NCBI GenBank assembly: GCA_034440615.1
Contig: JAOTOM010004673.1
Span: 269,501 to 333,500, forward strand
Length of the DNA stretch: 64,000 bases
Reading direction: 5' to 3'
From: Ashinkailepas kermadecensis
Taxonomy: Eukaryota; Arthropoda; Thecostraca; Neolepadidae
Shown: piece by piece, positions 42,128-52,359 of the stretch
How positions within the stretch are numbered: the stretch's first letter is position 1
Layout of the letters: the number at the start of each line of letters is the position of its first letter
Program-made: the position numbers and the translations under genes
Notes under the pieces: generated by a model
Told to the model about the DNA's origin: nothing
Databases searched by the model: none
Seen by the model: only the letters and a program-made list of their open reading frames with translations

Positions 42128-42805
42128 CAGGGGCGTCGATTTGTATCCTTTTGTGGGGGCCATGGCCCCACCAATGTTGATTTGGGCCCCCCAATAAACC
42201 ATGCTCTTTTTATGCTGATAAAAAAGTTAAGGGAATTTTTTTTTTTAAACACCATGGCCATGGTACATAGAAAATGTAGTTGATGTTAGCCAGCACATTT
42301 TGTACTGAAAAGAAACAGATTTGGATTAGATAGTGGGCTGACTCTCCACCTTTTGCTACAAAATTCAAAATTGAGTGCAAAAAAAAACAACAACAAAATA
42401 GCTGGATTTCCCTCCCCTGTGGAAGGACAACTTACATCATAAAATGTTGCAAATAGTTGATGGTAATCAGGGGCGTCGAGTTGTATCTTTTTGTGGGGGC
42501 CATGCCCAGCAATGTTGATCTTGGCCCCCTCAATGTTGATTTGGGCCCCCCAATAACCTATGCTATTTTTATGCTGAGAAGAAAGTTAAAGGGGAAAAAA
42601 ACACCATGCTACTTACAAAACTTAGTTGATGCCAATCAGCACATTTTGTACTGAAATGAAACAAGATTTGGATTGGATAGTGGATTGACTCTCCACCTTT
42701 TGCTGCTAAATTGAAAATATTGTGGAAAAACAAAGGAGTTGGATTTCCCTCCACTTTGCAAGCACAATTTACATCATAAAATGTCGAGATTATCTGACGA
42801 TGATG
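42128..42805 (+). repeat. ~340-bp tandem dimer beginning CAGGGGCGTCGA
   Basis: Copy 1 (42128-42467) and copy 2 (42468-about 42805) both start CAGGGGCGTCGA. Both share GGGGGCCATG, CAATGTTGAT, GGGCCCCCCAATAA, CAGCACATTTTGTACTGAAA, GACTCTCCACCTTTTGCT and TTACATCATAAAATGT in the same order with no spacer. Copy 2 has a small duplication of the CAATGTTGAT block. The CAGGGGCG start resembles hAT-type termini, and a related fragment lies near 51540-51610. No transposase is present. Confidence 0.8.
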
Positions 42806-43624
42806 CATTGTAAACCATATTGTCTGAAAAATCTGCAAAGCCACTAGACAACAATTAACAATGTCATAATTATGCTTCCACACATGGCCCATGGCAAAAG
42901 CACATCCATATGGAGCTTGAACTGGATTAATTCCATTCAATTTCCAGTCATTGTCAAACTTGCACACAATCCAGTCCTGTCAACAACATTCTGTTTTCAT
43001 TGAGATTGTGGATACACAAACTATATTTATTTTCAGCAGTCAACCCATCGCACTATAAGCTTGATATTCACCTAGGTACCCACCTATATCCCAATGACAA
43101 TTAGCATATATTCAATATTGAAAAGCAGCACCCCAGTCGCGACCTGCACCAAGAGCCACATGTGAGCCAAATATCTGCCAGCTTATGATACCATGCAATA
43201 CAAAAGTAATCAAGAAGCTGCATGCACACGGTATTATAATTCCTATTCTTGAAGAAATTAATAGGAAGGTACTACTAAGCCGTAGCTTCGAAGACTTTCT
43301 AAACGAACCTTGCAAGCAAGGCATATAATCAGGTATATTTATTAGATGATTTGAACGCTTCGGACTGATTGATCGTCACGTCACCAGTTCGATGTAGCCC
43401 CATTCCTATGCTGTACAGGGAGCTGTTGCGATTTCCGAAAAAAAAACATATCTCGGATTATATTACGCCAATTCGCATGATTCTGGCACTGAAAGAGGGA
43501 TCGCTTCGCTTTCTTTCACCAATCTATCTACCACTTTTGCTCCAGCCATCGAAACTATCGTGGTATATAGCGTCAAAGTTGTCTTGCACACTGTCCAACC
43601 AGCATCCCAAACTTCGGGGGCGGT
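42806..43624. other. Single-copy sequence, nothing recognised
   Basis: Short open frames without recognised domains. Confidence 0.35.
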
Positions 43625-43705
43625 TACGCCTAGCCGTGTGGCGCAGATGTATTAACTCAAACTCGAGATCCAGAGGTGGGGGTTCCTATCTCTCCAATAA
43701 CTTTG
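43625..43705 (+). repeat. tRNA-derived SINE head
   Basis: Box A (TGGCGCAGATG, 43639-43649) and box B (GGTTCCTATCT, 43681-43691) are spaced about 41 bp apart, as in tRNA genes. Between them CTCGAGATCCAGAGGT resembles the anticodon-to-variable region common in invertebrate tRNA-derived SINEs. Box B departs from GGTTCRANNCC at one or more positions, and acceptor stems do not pair well, so a functional tRNA is unlikely. Confidence 0.55.
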
Positions 43706-43789
43706 CTTTTTCAACCGCATTATTTTGCATTTTTAAATTAGGTAGGAACCTTACTGCGTGTCATCACGCATATTGAGCACGCTAACTGC

Positions 43790-44462
43790 CACTGGCGGAT
43801 CCAGGGAGGGGCCATTCCGGCCATGGCCCCCCCGGGAAGCGCTTAACAGGGGGGGGGTGCATAGTGTCTTTTGTCCACCAAAACCAACAGAAGTCAACTA
43901 AATTAAAATGCAATAACTTTTGCCGAGGTAAAAAAATAGCGTCTGGGTGAAAGAATCTCTAATTTTAAAGATTTTCTTTAAATATAGTTGTTTGGAAGCC
44001 AGCATAGTAGCATAGTACATTCCGACACACATCGAGGGTTCCATGCTGCTCAAGTTCTGCTTATAGCAAGAGTTGACAAAATCGGATCCGCCAGTGTCCA
44101 CGTGCACGAACGTTGACGTGGTACAAGACGTTGAACGTGAGCGTGAACGTTTTGGTAAATAAGAACAAAAATCCGGTAACATAGAAACGGTGGAGGTAGG
44201 CTGGGGCCCCTGCACAGGAAATCATGTTGTCAATTATTATTATTTTTTATTTATTTTAATTTTAATTATTGTTTTTAAAATGGGCCCCTTTGCCAAATAG
44301 TGGTCGAAATCCGGTGCTTTCAACCAAAACACGTGGGAGAAGGGGCATCCTCCAAATCCGTTCGACCCCTCCCCTGATGCAATTCCTAGGTACGCCACTG
44401 GGGGGGGGCTGACGCCGAAAACCGAAAGTTTCCCCCCAACCGGTAGGTTAGATCCGCCAGTG
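43790..44462 (+). mobile_element. Non-autonomous hAT-type transposon, copy 1
   Basis: Terminal inverted repeats CACTGGCGGATC (43790-43801) and GATCCGCCAGTG (44451-44462) are flanked by a perfect 8-bp target duplication, CTAACTGC (43782-43789 and 44463-44470). An 8-bp duplication is typical of hAT elements. The 673-bp interior has no transposase. It carries a second inward terminus GGATCCGCCAGTG at 44084-44096 and a TACGCCACTG terminus near 44393-44401, suggesting a composite of related elements. Confidence 0.9.
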
Positions 44463-44514
44463 CTAACTGCAACCTTAATCCTTGGCAACGCGGTACATAG
44501 TTTATCGGCGCTTT

Positions 44515-45179
44515 CACTGGCGGATCTAGCCCACCGGTTTGGGGGGGGGGCAACTTTCGGTTTTCGGCGTCAGCCCCCCGCCCCTCCCCAGTGGCATACC
44601 TAGGAATTGCATCAGGGGAGGGGTCGAACGGATTTGGAGGGTGCCCATTCTCCCACAATTTTTTATTAAAAGCACCGGATTTCGACCACTATTTGGCAAA
44701 GGGGCCCATTTTAAAAGAATGATAATTAAAATTAAACTTAAGTAATATTGACAACATAATTTCCTGTGTAGGAGCCCCGGCCTACCTGCACCGTTCCTAT
44801 GTTACCGGATTTTTGTTCTTGTTTACCAAAACGTTCACGTTCACGTTCAACGTCTTGTACGACGTCAACGTTCGTGTACACTGGCGGATCCGATTTTGTC
44901 AACTCTTGCTGTAAGCAGAACTTGAGCAGCATGGAACCCTCGATGTGTGTCAGAATCTACTATACTACCATACTGGCTTCCAAACAATTTTTTTAAATCC
45001 TTTAAAATTGGATTTTCTTTCATCCAGACGCTATTTTTAACATCGACAAAGGTTACTGCATTTTAATTTAGTTGACTTCTGTTGGTTTCGGGGGAGGGCA
45101 AAAGACACTATGCCCCCCCTTTTAAGCTCTTCGGGGGGGGGGGCATGGCCGGAATGGCCCCTCCCTGGATCCGCCAGTG
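44515..45179 (-). mobile_element. Non-autonomous hAT-type transposon, copy 2 (inverted)
   Basis: A close copy of the element at 43790-44462 in opposite orientation. The CACTGGCGGATC terminus starts at 44515 and GGATCCGCCAGTG ends at 45179. The perfect 8-bp duplication GGCGCTTT lies at 44507-44514 and 45180-45187. Internal landmarks mirror copy 1, including the CACTGGCGGATCC word at 44879-44891. The two copies are separated by only 52 bp and could form a hairpin with arms of about 665 bp. No coding capacity is seen. Confidence 0.9.
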
Positions 45180-45187
45180 GGCGCTTT

Positions 45188-45950
45188 ACCGAGGCTTATT
45201 TACTGACGCACCCGAGCAGAAATCGGGCATATTCCAAATTCGATGGAGAAATTCGACGCAGCCTGGCAATCGCACTCTTGACGTCACAGCTCAGAAAAAT
45301 GGGCCTGTGGCGGCTGCAGAAGTGACAACCACCTGCTTGTAAATTTTACAAGCTCAAAGCCCATCACCAAATGTGTCTGGAGAGACTTGATAGATACTAG
45401 CGCGCATGAAATGCCACAAATCGTGACGGACATTCCTCAGAACATCCAAAATCGTAACATCCAAAGATAAAAAGTCTAGTTACAGAAATCCCAGCATCTC
45501 AAAGTATAAATTTTCGGTTGCTGTCGACAAATGTGACGGAGGTGAGACATTTGTGGTGCAATTGCGCGCAGTGTTTAATCCGGAGGCCAATCTCATGTGC
45601 CGTCGTACTGATTAGTTTTTTTTTGTACTTCACACTTACTGATGTATCTGTAGATTGGTGTGATTTGAAACAGTGAATAAAGAGCTTGCTGATATTTAAT
45701 TCCCAAAGGAACAATACTTGAAGAACTTGGAAGGTAAGCTTGAACATGTCCAGTCCATGCCTTTTTCTGATTTGTGCTCAGGGTTTCTATGTTAATACCA
45801 CATACCTACCATGTTTGTCTTTAAGAAGAGCTGTTTTCAGTTTACTTTTATTAATATTTTAATTCCACTGCTCTTCGTGCTTTTCTCCCCAGGATTGGGG
45901 AACCTAGTGTAGCATTTCCGTCCAGCGGTTGGCACACCTTTTGGTAAATG
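45188..45950. other. AT-rich single-copy sequence
   Basis: No supported gene. A poly-T run (about 45616-45624) and short frames only. Confidence 0.35.
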
Positions 45951-47760
45951 CACAGCTTAAAGTAAATTCTGATTTCTTGATTTTTTTAATGCAATGTTTA
46001 GGAATGTGATGAACATGATGTGACCACACATTTTGGTAAATTTGTGTTTTAAGGTGTTTTATGAATTCGTGGAATGTATCATTTCAATGCAATGTTTATG
46101 AATGTGACTCAGATGATGGGACCACTCATTTTCTGTACAAATGCCTACATTTCAGTTGTGAGCAAAATAACACCAAAAAGGCTTTGAATTAGGTGATATT
46201 GGGTACAAAAAAATATGTTTTAATATAAAAGAAATGCAACATAGCCTGCCCTAACCTAGCCTAACCTCTGTTTGGCGAAAATCAAAACCAACAAATCAAG
46301 TTTTAAAAATGTCAAGCAATATATTTTTTTTTTTTAAACTAAACCAACCTAACCTAATCTATCATAAGCTGCTTTTGAAGAAAAAAGCTCCATTTCTTTT
46401 AAATTTGGGAACAATTTTTGCAAAAAATGTCCAACTTAAAACACCTTACATGTGTAAAACTTGTCTTGCTGCCACCTTAATGCACAATAATTCTGGTTAG
46501 GTTAGTTTAGGTTGGGTTAGGTTTTTCATTTGTAAAATTCCAAGGAAATAAATTACTTGATATTTTTCCAATTTTGTTTTTAAAATTGTTTTCTCCAAAG
46601 TCAGGTTAGGCTAGGTTAGGTTAGGTTATGTTGCATTTTTAATGTATTTCTTTTTATGCTATGCTACCTAACTCAAAGCACGTTTTTTAATGTTATTTTG
46701 TTCACACCTGGAAATTAAGCATTTGCACAGAAAACGAGTGGTGCTTAGTGACAGCTTAGTGATATTCATAAACATTGCATTGGAAATTTAACTTAAAAAA
46801 ATTTTAGTAAAACACCTAAAAGCACAAATTGAGTGGCATTTCCTCTGCAAATCCATGCTTTTCAATTGGGAGTAAAAATATCACCAAAAAAGGGCGTGGA
46901 GTTAGGTATTATAGCATAAAAATCATGTTCAAGATGTAAGATAACCTTACCCAAGCTAGTCCAGCTTCCCATACAAGAAATTTATTGTTTTTAATTAAAA
47001 TTTTGGAGGCATTTTCTCAAATATTTTCAACTTAAAAAACCTATCCTAAGCTAGCCTGAATGTATATTTTTTAGTATAAAAATCATTTAAAAAAAATTAT
47101 TTCCAAACAAATGATTTTTTTCCAACTTACAACAAAAGCCTAGCCTAACCTAACAAGCCTAACCCCTTTGTATGCTTCATGGAGGTAAAATGTGTGTAAA
47201 ACTTGTCTTGTGGTTACCTTGAACTGCGATAATACCTGACTTTTTGGGTAATTTTTCAGCTCATGGTAATCTCTGACTTCTTTTAATTTCTTTTTTAATG
47301 CAGTGTTTATTAATGTACTGAACATGATGTAACTGCTCGTTTCCTCTGCAGATGCACACTTATCAATTGTGAGGAAAAATAACACCCAGAAAGGGGCTTG
47401 GATTTGAGTAATATAGGACAAAAAATAATGTTCATATTATAAAAAAGATGTAACGTAACATAACCTAATCTAACCTAGCCTAGCCTTCCATGCAATAAAT
47501 GATTTTTTTTTAATGCCAAATTTCCAAACAATTTTTGTTTTCTTCTCAAACATTTTCAACTTAAAAGCCTAACATAACCTAATCTAGCTTCAACCGTTTT
47601 TGAAGAAAAATCTTATTTTTTTGTAATTTACGAACTTACAACAAAAGCCTAGACTAACGTAACTAGGCCAAACCTAGCGCCTTTGAATGATTCGTGGAGG
47701 TAAAATGGGTGTAAAACCTGTCGTGCGGTTACCTTAGACTGCAATAATACCTCTTTGTGT
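45951..47760. repeat. Diverged ~0.5-0.7-kb repeats rich in CCTAA/TTAGG words
   Basis: A block with AATGCAATGTTTATGAATGTG, then ACCACTCATTTTCTG, AAAATAACACCAAAAAGG and AACCTAGCCTAACC recurs at about 46078-46268 and 47291-47505, partly at 45983 and 46832-46985, and inverted at 46731-46784. The GTAAAACTTGTCTTG-TACCTT block recurs near 46453, 47196 and 47710. CCTAACCTAACC-like strings appear on both strands near 46240, 46345, 46495-46520, 46605-46630, 47140-47165 and 47455-47490. TTAGG is the common arthropod telomere motif; these are interstitial and degenerate. Confidence 0.7.
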
Positions 47761-48682
47761 GCTACCTGGTGCACGTTATGAACCTCCGTCTGCATGCTGC
47801 ATGGGAGCATTCCACTTATTGCTTCACAAAGAACAATAACATGTTGAAAGTACTATATTTTCAGGAATGAAATCCTGTGCTGATAACATTTTCTGAGTGC
47901 TACATTTGCAGATCAGATCTACATCACTTGTGTTAATAAATATGATAAATTCATAGAAATACATACATGCACCGGTTTGTGGACAAAATGTTATTCTGAT
48001 GATTTCTAATGTATTGGAAAATGACAAATTTTCATGATAGAAGTAGGCAAAGGTAAAGTACTTATATCTGAATAGGTGGTCAGTTCACTAACAAGACAGC
48101 AAATTCACTCAAATAGCATTAAAAACACCAGGTGGCCCACTCTTTTCGGAAGTTTAAAATCGATGACAGCGCTTTCTTGAATCATGTTTAAAGCACATAA
48201 AGGAAATGTATTGCTGACACTTGTAAGGAACTGATGTGTGTAACGTTTAATCAACATTTATAATGTACTGATGTTTGCACATAAAATAAAGCTCACTATT
48301 CTAAATCGCATGGGAAGTATGATGCCATATATCATGGCTAATTTACGTGCAAAATGTTATGCAGCAGATTCCCTGCATTGCTACTTAGTTATTTGGGCTT
48401 TAGGGCACATCGACCATATTAATCATATAGCTCCCTGCATTGATGTTAACTGATATATCAGTATGTTTGCAAATTCACTTATGAGTGAACCCATACCATT
48501 CCTACTGGGGTATAAAAGCTACATCGTAACATTGCTTCTACAATGCATATCATAGAAACCCATCTCGATTGTCCTACTCACTCAGAACACCATAAAAAGT
48601 CAATTCATGAAAATGTTACTTCATCCACTGTATTGTTAATGTAAACAGAAGTCTTTTGAACCACATGTTATGTCCTTCACAG
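47761..48682. other. Single-copy AT-rich sequence, possible intron or intergenic DNA
   Basis: No repeat is seen. It precedes the candidate exon at 48683 and may be its intron. Confidence 0.3.
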
Positions 48683-48762
48683 TGTTGCTCCATCCACCTC
48701 CAACTCCAACCCTGACCAAACTTCAGGAGCGCATCCATCTCCAAAGCAGCCTGTGGAAGAAG
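48683..48762 (+). CDS. Candidate internal exon of an unidentified host gene
   Basis: An 80-bp segment is preceded by an acceptor-like pyrimidine-rich TGTCCTTCACAG and followed by a donor-like AAG-GTATGC. The frame entered with GTT reads VAPSTSNSNPDQTSGAHPSP and then KQPVEE, a Ser/Pro-rich, disordered-type peptide. A second frame is also open. It lies in low-repeat DNA. No homologous family is recognised and no neighbouring exon could be paired with it, so this is only a candidate. Confidence 0.25.
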
Positions 48763-48955
48763 GTATGCATTGCAGCATAACTACTGTGATCTGAATTCCA
48801 TGGTACCCCTGTTGCCTTATAATCCATCCTTGCTGATCCACGTAGCAGATGTTTGACTTTCCTCAAACTGTCTGGAGAACTGGGGAGTTGAAATCACATG
48901 TCAGTGATGAAACAGATGAACTATTCCTGGATTCTTATGTTGCATCATTGCATAG

Positions 48956-50000
48956 CATAGTGACATACCGAATGGGGAGGGGGAATTGTGGGCAGTTCCC
49001 CCCCCCCTGACAGGTTTTGGGGCCCCCAAGAATCCGCCGAGCTCAGGAAAAAAAGCGCCATGCTCCCTAAAAATCCCACTCGGTCCACCAAAAATCGCAC
49101 CGGGGCTCAGAAAAATCACATTGGGGACCCCCAAAAGTAGCGCAGGGCCCCTGATAATGACGCTGGAGCCTCAAAAGTTTGCACCTGGTCCCCTGAAAAT
49201 CACGCTGGGCCGCAAAAAACGTCGTGCCAGGGTTTAAGAAAATCACGATGGGGGCCACAAACGGTCGGTCCAGGGCCTCCTGAAAATCACGCTGAGACTG
49301 TGGGTACTAAGAATTCTCACCCGGACCTCTGAAAATCACGCTGGAAGCATGACAGGTCCCACCGGGGCTCTAAAAGTCTCGTTGAGATCACCCAACAAAT
49401 GAAGCCGGGGAAATGAAAAACAGTCCAGACACGGAAAATCAATCTGGGATCTCAACAATGGCTCCAAAAGCCCACAAAACTTGTTGGGCCCCCAAAAACG
49501 TGTCGTAGCCACCAAAACTCGCGCAAGGGATCCCAATAAGTGACCACGGGGCCCAAAAAATCGCACTTAGATCAAAACAATTTCACGCCGCTTCTCTTGA
49601 AAATCTCACTGGGGCCAAAACGTCGCGCCGGAGCTCCACAAGTTGCAGCTGGCTTCCCAACAACCAATATATACCCGGAATGTCACTCTGCGGACACAAA
49701 AATTGCGTCAAGGATCCACAAAATAATAAGTCGTCGGACGCCGGAAAAGAAACCTGTTGAGGCACCAAAAAAAAACGCACCAAGAGCCCGAAACCGGGAT
49801 TTAAAAAAAACAGGGGTCCAAAAATATCCTGCAGGGGCTTACAAAAAAACATACTTCACCACAAAAACCACAAGGGGACTCTATCGATTCGACGAGAGCA
49901 CCAGAAACTTCAGAATGGGTCCCGAAAGAAAATTATCCGAAGGGCCTTTTTACTCTCGATCGTGCAATCTGCGGAAAAAACACGTTGAGGCTGCTGCCGC
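48956..50000 (+). repeat. Degenerate ~30-bp GGGCCCC-AAAAATC-type minisatellite field
   Basis: After a head reading AGTGACATACCGAATGGGGA (48958), units of the form GGGCCCC, AAAAA, TCRCGCTGG recur at roughly 27-33-bp spacing, for example near 49109, 49143, 49200, 49250 and 49290. Divergence rises to the right. The pattern is the reverse complement of the field at 52.36-54.3 kb. The Lys/Pro/Gly-rich open frames are by-products. Confidence 0.75.
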
Positions 50001-50632
50001 GGGGTTAAAAAAAAAAACCCTTTATTAAATAATACTCCCCCCCTCATTATCTTTTTTTTTTCTTTTTTTCTCTCACCCATTTTGTTTTTTTTTTTTTTTT
50101 TTTTTTTTGTGGGGGGGGGGGGGGGGGGGGGGAGGTGGTGGGGAGAGAAACCCCACTTTTTTTTTTATTTTTTTTTTAATTTTTTTTTTTTTTTTTTAAA
50201 TAAAAAAAATAAAATTTAAAAAAATTTATTTGGTTATTTTGTTTTTTGGGTGGGGGGGTGGGGTCTTTTCCCCCCCCTTTTTAAAAAAAACACCTTTTTT
50301 TTTTTTTAATTAAAAAAATATTTTTTTTTATTTTTTAATTTTTTTTTTTTTTTTTTGGTTATTTATTTTTTGTTTTTAGGAATTTTATTATATTTATTTT
50401 TTGTTTTTTTTTTTTTTTTCTTGGTTCCTGCCCCAACAAAACAAAAAACAAAAAAGAAAGACAGGGGGGCGGGCGCGGCCCCCCCGCCCCCGGGGGGCCG
50501 TTTCCCGAGGCCCTCAAGGGACGTCAAGCAGGGGGCCGGAAGGGGCCTGGGGCGGGGGGGGAGGGGCAGGGCCGGGAGGGGAGGGTTATGGAAAGGGTTT
50601 TGGGGGGTAAAAAAAAAGGGAAAAGAAAAAAC
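50001..50632. other. Homopolymer-rich stretch, possibly unreliable consensus
   Basis: The sequence is dominated by long T, A, G and C runs, including over 20 consecutive G near 50110-50131 and many T runs, then a G/C-only block at 50465-50590. Neighbouring DNA is not like this. It sits at the right end of a degenerate array and may be an error-rich consensus rather than true sequence. Confidence 0.6.
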
Positions 50633-50725
50633 AGGCAGTGGCGTCGCCACGAAATTCTTCCAGGGGGGCAATGTTGGAAGGGGGCCTCCTGCTCCCCGAA
50701 AGGGGCCTCCTATTTTTTAGGCTCT
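50633..50725 (+). mobile_element. Fragment with CAGTGGCGTCGCC terminus
   Basis: CAGTGGCGTCGCCACG starts at 50636 and is followed by CCAGGGGGGCAATGTTGG and GGGGCCTCCT words. It resembles the hAT-type termini at 43790 and 51625. The other end was not found, so it is a fragment or an undelimited element. Confidence 0.45.
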
Positions 50726-51540
50726 TGGTATGGTTCAAGAATGGGAAACATGATTTCATATTGATGTCTTGTTTGTTCTTGGCATGGTGCATCATTTACG
50801 CAAAACGCAATAGCAATAATCATTTTTTTCGCTGAGAACTGAGCCATGCCAGGGTATAAATAAGTAAATGTGGATAAATACCTAAGTGCCAAAACAAACC
50901 AATGTCTTAATGCTTTCTCGACCAGAAGAATCTTCCCGTTGGCCTCTAGATTCCAGCGAGCTGGCGGGGCTGGTGCTGAACATATCTTAAAGATATCTCC
51001 CATTGATCAACCCACTTCTATGTCCACCAAGTCTAACTGAATATAGCTAGATTCACCACTACTGTTAGTCATTCCCACCAGCTTGATGTCATAAGTAAGC
51101 TTAAACGATCATTTCTCAGTCCTAGGACGATAATTTCGCGAAGGTGACAACGAGAAGTGGATTGAATTGGTTTTCTTATCGCCATCTTAGGGATTTATTT
51201 ATTTTTATAACATTTGGTGCTGGCTGTAAGGCACCTGGCACACAAGCTAAAATAATAAATCCTCAGCGAATAAATTCACGGCAAGAACAAGCATTGAACA
51301 ACAGTGCATAAATGACAATGCAACAATGCAACAATGGCAATGCAGAAATATTGCAAAACTTTCAAATTCCACGCCGTCACGCCCATGGTTTTCGCTGTGC
51401 TGCACCGTTTTGTAAATGACGTCGTTGAGAAGGTATTGAAGCTGGGAAGCTCTAATCATGCAGGCTGTAATCACAGAAGACAAGTTTGTAGGAAGAAAAT
51501 GCATTTATAAACATCATTCCTCCCAATTTGTATGGGGCAT
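50726..51540. other. Single-copy sequence, nothing recognised
   Basis: No coding region or repeat could be supported. Confidence 0.35.
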
Positions 51541-51780
51541 CGGTGTTGTTTTGTATGCTTGTGAGGGGGAATTTGCCCCCTCAATGTTGGCTTTGCCCCA
51601 TGTTTCTGAAAATTATTGGGAGACCAGTGGCGTACCTATATTTGCGTCAAGGGGGAGGGTGGGAAACGTATTTGGAGGGGTCCACCTACCCCATTAAAAA
51701 AGTCCTCGGATTTGGACCACTATTTTGTCAAAGGGGACCTTTTTAAATAAAATAATTAGTGATCAACTGAATTGTCATAT
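51541..51780 (+). mobile_element. Fragments related to the 340-bp dimer and to the hAT-type elements
   Basis: About 51541-51610 shares CCCCCTCAATGTTGGCTT-type words with the dimer at 42128. From 51625, CAGTGGCGTACCTA is followed by a GTATTTGGAGGGGTCC and TTGGACCACTATTTTG order. This matches, inverted, 44230-44402 of the hAT-type element. It is truncated on the right. Confidence 0.65.
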
Positions 51781-52359
51781 GGAGGGGCCTAATCTACCAC
51801 TATCGCTTCTGATTCGTCGGATTTCAACCCTAACTCCCCCACCCTGTTAGAATGTTTTCTTTTGGTATCCCTTGATAAGTCACCTCACACTGCTGAAATT
51901 ACACCTATACAAATCACTTTAAAATGTAAAATTTCCCAATTTCAGACATTCCAGTTCATAGCGCCCGGTCGCCACGACGCCAACGTTCGTGCACATGCAC
52001 ACCCATCTTGCGCATTCGGCGCATTCGCCACACTTCGTGCGATGCTACGGTTTCTGCTAGGCCTGCTACATTTTGCTAATTGCTGCCACATGATAGACTT
52101 GCGCCATATTTGACGTGATGGAATGCTTCGTATGGACGTTCGCTGCGAAAATTCGATTAATTAAATTCGATCATTAGTTCCCTATTTCCAACATTTTATG
52201 GTGGTTAAGAAATGCGGATACCCGCTGAGCTTTGATGCACCTCATATCTTTGATTAAATATGCTCCCAGATTGGCTACCGGACCGAGGCCCTGCCTCAGT
52301 GTTCTTTTTTGGACCCGTTTCGTCTTTCTTCGTCTACGGATGTGTCTTAGGGCTTCAAT
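51781..52359. other. Single-copy sequence, nothing recognised
   Basis: No feature beyond short open frames. Confidence 0.35.
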
